Made by a program: the position numbers and the translations under genes. From Rhizobium sp. Q54 (lineage in GTDB: Bacteria; Pseudomonadota; Alphaproteobacteria; Rhizobiales; Xanthobacteraceae): a stretch of DNA of 38,943 nucleotides. The DNA lies in assembly GCA_945870035.1 (NCBI GenBank), contig CAMBQQ010000033.1, positions 1-38,943 on the forward strand, read 5' to 3'. Below, piece by piece: positions 33,544 through 38,943 of this stretch. The notes beneath the pieces were generated by a model. That model was not told the origin of the DNA, searched no databases, and saw only the letters and a list, made by a program, of their open reading frames with translations. Every line of letters starts with the position of its first letter. Position 1 is the stretch's first letter.

Positions 33544-34383
33544 CTAGAATTTCTTGCCCTGTTCGATGCGGTACTTGCCGGTCGGGTCGGTGATGGCGAC
33601 CAGACGCACGATGCAGCCGTCGCCGCGATCCCAGTTCCACGGGAAATAGGCGAAGGTCACGCGCTTGCCGGTGACCTTGTCGAGATCGCCGCCGACATTC
33701 TCGATACCCATGATGCCGTTCGAGAACAAAATGCGGTGCACCGGCTCCCATTCCGGGAAGTCGTCTTTCCAGTCGCGGCCGCCCGACCACTCGAGATATT
33801 CCTTCTGGAGATGTGGGTGCAGCGGACCGTTGCGGTGCGGGCCGATGGCGGTGGCGAGCGGGTGATCGTTGGCCTGGGTATCGTGGCCGACAACCTTGAC
33901 CTTTTTCTCGACGAACCATTTGCCGGCCGACGGCACGAAGCCCGGGCACTTGCAGAAGTAGTCTTCCGAGTCCTCGTACTGGTGATGCCAGCCGGTGTTG
34001 ACGATGACGACGTCGCGCGGGCGGACGATCTTGCCGGCGGCCTTTTCGAGATCGTCATAGGTGATCATTTCCCACTTCTTCTTCGGGATCGACACCACGA
34101 TGCCGGAGCCGAAGAAGTGCGGCAGCGGCACTTCGTCGATGAAAGGCGTGCCCTGGATGACGTGCGCCGGCGCGTCGATATGCGTGGTGTTGTGCATCGA
34201 CGTGGTGATGCGCTGCGACAGCACACCCGACTTCGCCATGTAATGGATGCGTTCGATCTTGACGTCTTCGAAATACGGCCAGTTCGGCGATTGATAGCCG
34301 AAACGGTGGGACAGGTTGACGAATTCCAGCCCCATGCTGTTCTTCAGGTTTTCTTCAAACGCGATGCCGCGAATTTTTTTCAT
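33544..34383 (-). CDS. Cyclase-family metal-dependent hydrolase (PF04199)
   Basis: A 279-residue member of the cyclase/kynurenine formamidase family. The metal motif is H64-N-T-T-H68-I-D70-A-P-A-H74, the family's HxGTHxDxPxH with Asn-Thr in place of x-Gly. VVGHDTQANDHP carries the later His/Asp residues. Known members hydrolyse amides or lactams (N-formylkynurenine, isatin). A trailing basic segment (KYRIEQGKKF) closes the protein. It follows IclR by 37 nt with a purine-rich GGGAGGAAGCC before ATG 34383. It is the likely ring- or amide-opening enzyme of this half of the island. Confidence 0.9.
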   Translation of the reverse strand: MKKIRGIAFEENLKNSMGLEFVNLSHRFGYQSPNWPYFEDVKIERIHYMAKSGVLSQRITTSMHNTTHIDAPAHVIQGTPFIDEVPLPHFFGSGIVVSIPKKKWEMITYDDLEKAAGKIVRPRDVVIVNTGWHHQYEDSEDYFCKCPGFVPSAGKWFVEKKVKVVGHDTQANDHPLATAIGPHRNGPLHPHLQKEYLEWSGGRDWKDDFPEWEPVHRILFSNGIMGIENVGGDLDKVTGKRVTFAYFPWNWDRGDGCIVRLVAITDPTGKYRIEQGKKF

Positions 34384-34420
34384 GGCTTCCTCCCTTTTTT
34401 GAGTATTGGCGGTGCGGCTG

Positions 34421-35191
34421 TCAGCCGGCGGTGGATTTCATCCGGCTTTCCAGGTCGTGCTTGGTGGCCAGAAGCTTTTCGGCAATCAAGGTCTGCCGGT
34501 TTTGGAATCGATGGATCGGCACCGGCACCGAAATGGCGACGGAATTGCCGAGCGGGTCCTGCAAGGCGACGCCGGCGGCGCAGATGCCGAGCGTGTGTTC
34601 TTCGCGGTCGAGCGCGACGCCGGCCTTGCGGATGGTCTTCAACTCCGCGAGCAGCGCGTCGAGCGTGGTCAAGGTCTTCGGCGTGCGGGCTGCATAGCTG
34701 TCGCCGATCAGCGCCGCGACCGCGGTGTCTGAAAGCTGCGCCAGGTAGGCCTTGCCATTGGCGGTGCAATGCAGCGGGAAGGTTTCGCCGACGGCGGATA
34801 CCGTGCGCAGGCGATGCGAGCCGATCACCTGGTCGATGAAGACCAGATGATCCTTCTTTACGGTCGAAAGATCGACGGTCTCTTCCAGCTCAGCCGACAG
34901 CCGTTCGAGCAGCGGACGCGCCAGCGAGATGAAATCGCTGCGTACCGAGGCGGCGAGCCGCATGATGGTGGGGCCGAGGCGGACACGGCCGTTCGGCGTC
35001 GCCGCGATCACCAGCTTTTCGGTTTCGAGTGCTGCGACGATGCGCTGCACGGTCGAACGCGCCAGGTTCACGCGCTGCGCGATCTGGCCGAGACTCAATC
35101 CGGAGTTTTCGTCTTCGAGCGCGCGCAAAATCGCGGCGGCGCGCGTGATCACCTGCACCTGGCTTTTGTCGTTGGTGGTGTGGCGATCCAT
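34421..35191 (-). CDS. IclR-family transcriptional regulator
   Basis: A 256-residue IclR protein with the N-terminal winged helix (VITRAAAILRALEDENSGLS, then RVNLARSTVQRIVAAL) and a complete effector domain (CTANGKAYLAQL; GICAAGVALQDPLGN). It is divergent from the decarboxylase gene across 121 nt that contain a palindrome at 35261-35277, and is first in its own operon. It is a different paralogue from the one at 20890: the two share family motifs but the N-terminal extension is absent. Confidence 0.9.
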   Translation of the reverse strand: MDRHTTNDKSQVQVITRAAAILRALEDENSGLSLGQIAQRVNLARSTVQRIVAALETEKLVIAATPNGRVRLGPTIMRLAASVRSDFISLARPLLERLSAELEETVDLSTVKKDHLVFIDQVIGSHRLRTVSAVGETFPLHCTANGKAYLAQLSDTAVAALIGDSYAARTPKTLTTLDALLAELKTIRKAGVALDREEHTLGICAAGVALQDPLGNSVAISVPVPIHRFQNRQTLIAEKLLATKHDLESRMKSTAG

Positions 35192-35260
35192 CGTGACGCA
35201 AACCCTTGACGCTTCTACTCCGACGCCGGGGGGCGCTCTATGCCGCCTTGCATCGTGGGT

Positions 35261-35277
35261 TATATTAGCCCAATATA
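35261..35277. promoter_or_regulatory. Palindrome in the IclR/decarboxylase divergent region
   Basis: TATATT (35261-35266), 5 nt, AATATA (35272-35277): a perfect inverted repeat, AT-rich in GC-rich DNA, placed 36 nt before the decarboxylase start. It is a candidate IclR operator or overlapping -10 elements on both strands. A TTGACG at 35206-35211 could be a -35 but has no matching -10. Confidence 0.45.
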
Positions 35278-35312
35278 CGATACAGAGAAAAGGGAAATCG
35301 TCGGGGAAACGT

Positions 35313-36263
35313 ATGGTCCAGAAAATTGCGCTCGAAGAGCACGTCCTGACGCCGGGGATGATCGATTACTGGCGCCCCAGCATGACCACGGTGCCGCCGG
35401 CGCTGACCGCCAAATTGTTCGAGCGGCTCAATGATTTTGGCGATGTTCGCCTTGAAGGCATGGATAAATCCGGCATCGCCCGCGCCGTGCTGTCGGTCGC
35501 CGGGCCCGGCGTGCAGGCCGAGCGCGATGCGGCGGTGGCGACGAAGAAGGCCCGAGAAGCCAACGACTTCCTCGCTGGGGAAATCCAGAAGCGGCCGGAC
35601 CGCTATGCGGGTTTCGCCCATATCGCGGTACAGGATCCGAAAGGCGCCGCCGATGAACTCGAGCGCTGCATGCGCGATTTGAAATTCTGCGGCGCCATGA
35701 TCAATGGCCACACCCATGGCCTCTATCTCGACCATCCGTCTTTGTCGCCATTCTGGGAGCGCGCCGAAGCGTTAGGGGCGCTGATCTATCTGCACCCGGC
35801 CGATCCGGTGACGCCGTTGTCGGTGCTCGATGGCTATGACGCGCTGGCGCGGCCGATGTGGGGCTGGGGCGTGGAAACGGGCTCACATGCTTTGCGCATG
35901 GTGGTCGGCGGATTGTTCGACCGCTATCCGAAAGCACGGCTTGCCCTCGGCCATCTCGGCGAGACCTTGCCGTTCCTGTTGTGGCGCTTCGACAGCCGCG
36001 CCAAATTCCAGGGCCTCAAGCTGAAAAAGCCGCCGTCGCAATACATCCGCGAGAATATTTGGGTTACGATCTCCGGCATGCTGTCGGCCGAGCCGCTGAA
36101 GTGCTCGCTCGATGCGCTCGGCCGCGACCGCGTGATGTTCGGCGCCGACTATCCATTCGAGGATATGGCCGAGGCCGGGCACTTCCTCGACACGGTGCCG
36201 CTCGAGGAAAGCCTGCGCGCCGATGTCGGCTACAACAACGCGGCGAAGCTGCTCGGCCTCTGA
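35313..36263 (+). CDS. Amidohydrolase-superfamily decarboxylase/hydrolase (gamma-resorcylate decarboxylase-like)
   Basis: A 316-residue TIM-barrel enzyme of the ACMSD/amidohydrolase-2 family. The metal ligands match gamma-resorcylate decarboxylase: E8 and H10 in ALEEHV, H161 in YLHPADP, and D279 in FGADYPF. GHLGETLPFLLWRFDSR is another family landmark. These enzymes remove carboxylate from hydroxybenzoates without a redox cofactor, or hydrolyse related compounds. ATG 35313 is preferred; the frame upstream crosses the divergent IclR gene. It ends 4 nt before the convergent EAL gene. Confidence 0.9.
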   Translation: MVQKIALEEHVLTPGMIDYWRPSMTTVPPALTAKLFERLNDFGDVRLEGMDKSGIARAVLSVAGPGVQAERDAAVATKKAREANDFLAGEIQKRPDRYAGFAHIAVQDPKGAADELERCMRDLKFCGAMINGHTHGLYLDHPSLSPFWERAEALGALIYLHPADPVTPLSVLDGYDALARPMWGWGVETGSHALRMVVGGLFDRYPKARLALGHLGETLPFLLWRFDSRAKFQGLKLKKPPSQYIRENIWVTISGMLSAEPLKCSLDALGRDRVMFGADYPFEDMAEAGHFLDTVPLEESLRADVGYNNAAKLLGL

Positions 36264-36267
36264 TCGC

Positions 36268-37482
36268 CTACTTCGGAAACTCGATTTGGCGGCCAAGGAT
36301 ACGGCGCGCGAATTTGCGCGCCTCCATCGGCTTGGCGAAGAAGAAGCCCTGGATCAGGTCGAAACCGAGTTCACGCGCCATGACAAAGTCGGCGCGCGTT
36401 TCGACGGCTTCGCCGACGGTGCGCACGCCGAAGCCGTCGGCGAGTTCGAGGATGCGGCGGCAATTCCATTTCTTCAGCCGATCGTCGGCGCAGCCGCTGA
36501 CGAACTGCCGGTCGACCTTGATCTCGGCGAAGGGGAAGTCCTCCATCGCCATCAGTTGAGGCCACTCTTCGCCGACGTCGTCGACCGAGACGGCGATATT
36601 CAGCAGTTGAAGCCGTCGCGCGATGGCCTTGGCCGAAGGCACGTCACGGACGATCTCCGCGGCGTTGATCTCGACGATCATGCCGTCAAAGCCCGGATGA
36701 CGCGGCAGGCTCTGCGTCAGCGTGTCGAGCGAAGCCGGGTCCTGCAGAAATGCGATCGGCAGATTGATCGCCAGTTCGACGGGCCCATAGGCATTGAGGA
36801 AATAGCGCCAGTCCTGGGCGACGCGCGTCATGACGAATTCCGATAATTTGCGGAAACTCGGGTCGGCGGGGTCCGGCAGGAAGCAGGCCGGCGGCACGAT
36901 TCCCCAGGCCGGATGACGCAAGCGCACCAGCGCCTCGGCGCCGCACAAGGACAGCGACCGCAGATCGATCTTCGGCTGATACCAGAGGTCGAGCCAGCCG
37001 GCGTGCAGCGCTTCGGCGACATCGACCGGCGGGTTCGGCGGCAGGTCGTTCTTCCGGAGCGCCGCGGTGCGCAGGCGCAGTTCGCGGTCGTTGAATGGCG
37101 TTGACAACAAAGGCAGCATGCCGAGACCAAGCTCTTCGCCGACGCGAACCAGCGCCGTCGTCATCGGCGAGCCCTCGGCGCCGAAGATCAGCACATTGCC
37201 GGTATAATGCAGCCGGTGCAGCGTCTCGAGCATCGCATTGGCGGCGATGCCGCCGCCGGACAGGCCGATGATGAAGAAGTCCGGCGGATTGTCGGCCAGC
37301 AGCGCGGCGATCGATCCGGCTTGATCGCACTCGTTGCAGATGAAATCGAGGTCCTCAAGCGCCTCGCGCAGGAAATTGCGGATGTGCTGCTTGCCGTCGG
37401 CGACGCAGGCACGCGACGCGACCTTGCGCCTTCCAAACGTGGTGGCGGCGTCAGAAGACTCGCGATGCTTTGTTGGCTCCAT
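36268..37482 (-). CDS. EAL-domain protein with a degenerate receiver domain
   Basis: A 404-residue cytoplasmic protein: receiver-like domain (about 25-140) then EAL domain (about 155-395). In the receiver the phosphoacceptor position reads IIGLSGG with G73 instead of Asp, and the N-terminal acidic pair is ADG (one Asp, D29), so it is probably not phosphorylated. In the EAL domain E183 (AEALVR), N240, E271, D301-D302, K322, E358 and the GEAVET and IQGFFFAKP segments are kept, but the DDFGTGYSS loop is DDVGEEWPQ. It may be a weak or inactive c-di-GMP phosphodiesterase, or a c-di-GMP sensor. Confidence 0.87.
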   Translation of the reverse strand: MEPTKHRESSDAATTFGRRKVASRACVADGKQHIRNFLREALEDLDFICNECDQAGSIAALLADNPPDFFIIGLSGGGIAANAMLETLHRLHYTGNVLIFGAEGSPMTTALVRVGEELGLGMLPLLSTPFNDRELRLRTAALRKNDLPPNPPVDVAEALHAGWLDLWYQPKIDLRSLSLCGAEALVRLRHPAWGIVPPACFLPDPADPSFRKLSEFVMTRVAQDWRYFLNAYGPVELAINLPIAFLQDPASLDTLTQSLPRHPGFDGMIVEINAAEIVRDVPSAKAIARRLQLLNIAVSVDDVGEEWPQLMAMEDFPFAEIKVDRQFVSGCADDRLKKWNCRRILELADGFGVRTVGEAVETRADFVMARELGFDLIQGFFFAKPMEARKFARRILGRQIEFPK

Positions 37483-37690
37483 GCGACACTCCCCGATCCG
37501 ACTTGATCGGCGATACTGTGATCGCTTGGGTGTGAACTTCTAAGTTTGATACCGGACAGTGCACAGTGAAATGGTGCCTTAATCCTAACCGCGACATTGC
37601 CGGTCAAAGTTGGTTGAAGATTTCCGCCAACTGCGATTCAAATTCGGCTGGATCGGGAACTTCAGGCGGCGTGCGCGCTTTGCGCCACCG

Positions 37691-38647
37691 TCACGGCGCG
37701 ATCACCCGCATCGGCTTGCCGTCGAGATAAGCGCGGATGCATTCAACGATGTCCGGGAAATACTGGCGATAGTTCTGCTCGCTGACATAGCCGAGATGCG
37801 GCGTCAGCACGACATTGTCGAGCTTGCGATACGGATGGTCGAGCGGCAGCGGCTCGACCTCGAACACGTCGAGCCCGGCGCCGCCGATTGTCTTATCCTG
37901 CAGCGCCTTCAGCAAGGCCGCCTGATCGACGATCGGCGCCCGCGCGGTGTTGATCAGATAAGCCGTCTTCTTCATGCGGCCGAGATCGGCGGCGGTTATC
38001 AGACCGCGCGAACGGTCGCTCAGGACAAGATGGACCGAGACGAAGTCCGACTGCGCGAACAGCTCCTCGCGGCTGGCATAGCCGACGCCGGCCTCTTTCG
38101 CCTTGTCCGGCGTCAGGTTCTGGCTCCAGGCGATGACCTTCATGCCGAAGGCTTTGCCGATGGCGGCGACTCGCTGGCCGAGCTTGCCGAGGCCGACAAT
38201 GCCGAGCGTCATGCCTTCTAGATCGAGCCCGATGGTGGTCTGCCACGGCTCGCCGGCCTTCATCCGCGCATTTTCGAATCCGATATGGCGCGTCAGTTCC
38301 AGCATCAGGCCGAAAACGATGCCGACGGTCGGGTTGCCGGCTGAGCCGGTGCCGCACACGGTGACGCCGCGCTCGGCGGCCGCCTTGACGTCGAATGAAT
38401 TGTTCCTGGCGCCGGTGGTGATCAGGAGCTTCAGGTCGGGCAGCGCCTCGATGACCGCGCGCGGAAACGGCGTGCGCTCGCGCATGCCGGCCACGATGGC
38501 GAAGCCTTGCAGCGCCTTGATAGCGTCGGCCTGGCTGGCGAAGGGCTTGCCGAAGACCTTGATCTCGACGTCCTTGGCGATCGCCGACCAGTCGGCGAGT
38601 TTTAAAGCGACGCCCTGATAGTCGTCGAGAATGGCGGCCTTGAGCAT
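37691..38647 (-). CDS. D-2-hydroxyacid dehydrogenase
   Basis: A 318-residue NAD(P)-dependent dehydrogenase of the phosphoglycerate/D-lactate dehydrogenase family. The Rossmann motif is GIVGLGKLGQRVAAIG. The catalytic Arg, Glu and His lie in INTARAPIVD, FEVEPLP and TPHLGYVSE. It has normal length and no ACT domain, so it is a glyoxylate/hydroxypyruvate or 2-ketoacid reductase type rather than SerA. It stands alone between the EAL gene and the IS element. The frame stays open for 28 codons beyond its TGA (see findings). Confidence 0.91.
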   Translation of the reverse strand: MLKAAILDDYQGVALKLADWSAIAKDVEIKVFGKPFASQADAIKALQGFAIVAGMRERTPFPRAVIEALPDLKLLITTGARNNSFDVKAAAERGVTVCGTGSAGNPTVGIVFGLMLELTRHIGFENARMKAGEPWQTTIGLDLEGMTLGIVGLGKLGQRVAAIGKAFGMKVIAWSQNLTPDKAKEAGVGYASREELFAQSDFVSVHLVLSDRSRGLITAADLGRMKKTAYLINTARAPIVDQAALLKALQDKTIGGAGLDVFEVEPLPLDHPYRKLDNVVLTPHLGYVSEQNYRQYFPDIVECIRAYLDGKPMRVIAP

Positions 38648-38727
38648 GTGGTCAGAACCCTTGTCGCTGCGTCCGGCCGTTGCCGGGCGGCGCCACCTTA
38701 AAGGCGAAGCGACTAAAGGGAAGGGGG

Positions 38728-38859
38728 TCAGTCGGCCGCGCGGTCCGCGCGCAAGGTGCCGTATTTGGCCTGCCAGGCCGGGCCGGGGCCGCGCATATAG
38801 GGCACCTCGAAAAATAGCATGCCCCTCGGCCCCGTGCGAGTCTGCTGCCCTGACGGCAT
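38728..38859 (-). CDS. Possible 43-residue small protein
   Basis: A short frame MPSGQQTRTGPRGMLFFEVP... ending with RADRAAD. An internal ATG at 38820 would give 30 residues. It lies divergent from the transposase start with no good Shine-Dalgarno. Nothing is recognised, and it may be chance coding. Confidence 0.25.
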   Translation of the reverse strand: MPSGQQTRTGPRGMLFFEVPYMRGPGPAWQAKYGTLRADRAAD

Positions 38860-38877
38860 GATTCTAGGAGACTGACG

Positions 38878-38943
38878 ATGGGGCAGCTCGGATTTTTCGA
38901 TGCGGATAATCGGCTGGCGGCACTATCGGCGAAAGGCGATCCG
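38878..38943 (+). CDS. IS5-family transposase, N-terminus only (cut by window end)
   Basis: Twenty-two codons from ATG 38878: MGQLGFFDADNRLAALSAKG and on. The opening GQLGFFD followed by RLxxLSAKGDP is characteristic of IS5-group transposases. A TAGGAG (38865-38870) is a good Shine-Dalgarno. The rest of the element lies outside the window, so intactness, terminal repeats and target duplication cannot be judged. I saw no clear inverted-repeat end in the short stretch before the gene. Confidence 0.75.
   Translation, partial: MGQLGFFDADNRLAALSAKGDP

Noticed and set aside
128..38820. Similar 22-nt stretches near 129-150 (plus) and 38799-38820 (minus), GCTATTxTTCGAGGTGCCCTA
   Set aside because: The similarity does not extend usefully beyond this short block, and one such match in 39 kb of skewed-composition DNA could be chance.

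Overview
The window is high-GC DNA from an alphaproteobacterium, most likely in the Hyphomicrobiales (Bradyrhizobium, Pseudolabrys or Xanthobacteraceae-like). This rests on gene content (TctC/Bug binding protein, MHS transporter, IclR-controlled catabolic islands), on rhizobial-style GC-rich palindromic intergenic repeats, and on a match to the alphaproteobacterial EcfG general-stress promoter. Coding density is high, many genes overlap by 1-10 nt, and no intergenic stretch exceeds about 300 nt. I see no tRNA, rRNA or CRISPR array.

Region 1 (1-9100): a possible small ORF and an MHS-family transporter run on +. They converge on a seven-gene minus-strand operon: XRE regulator, hyfB, hyfC, hyfE, hyfF, hyfG, hyfI. 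All its junctions overlap. It resembles the membrane arm plus two-subunit connecting module of a group 4 hydrogenase or complex I. However, the HyfG homologue has no N-terminal CxxC ligand pair and no ferredoxin subunit is encoded. That makes it an energy-converting-hydrogenase-related (Ehr) complex rather than a hydrogenase. A 25-nt perfect palindrome lies just upstream of the regulator start.

Region 2 (9069-20800): a hot-dog thioesterase with a CynX-like transporter (minus strand), then a PPP-type phosphatase, an ABC exporter and a PF14907-like nucleotidyltransferase (plus strand). These are followed by a surface-polysaccharide/heptose block: a minus-strand fusion of a flippase-like membrane domain to a GmhB-type phosphatase, then on + a nucleotide-sugar dehydrogenase, a GT2 glycosyltransferase, a FlaA1/CapD-like epimerase/dehydratase and GmhA, closed by an intrinsic terminator.

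Region 3 (20890-36263): a catabolic island of two IclR-controlled parts. The plus-strand part is IclR, Zn alcohol dehydrogenase, a molybdenum hydroxylase (FAD subunit; 2Fe-2S subunit fused to half of the Mo subunit; the other half as a separate gene behind a palindromic repeat), an MBL-fold hydrolase, a TctC-type binding protein and a ThDP enzyme resembling IolD/cyclohexane-1,2-dione hydrolase. A small stress-type gene behind a putative EcfG promoter and a terminator end this half. The minus-strand part is IclR, cyclase-family hydrolase, cupin, SDR and 3-hydroxyacyl-CoA dehydrogenase-like protein, with a metal-dependent decarboxylase/hydrolase diverging from the IclR. Together they look like an uptake and ring-opening pathway for a cyclic or heterocyclic compound. 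The substrate cannot be named from sequence.

Region 4 (36268-end): a degenerate-receiver EAL protein, a D-2-hydroxyacid dehydrogenase, a doubtful small ORF, and the first codons of an IS5-family transposase cut off by the window edge.
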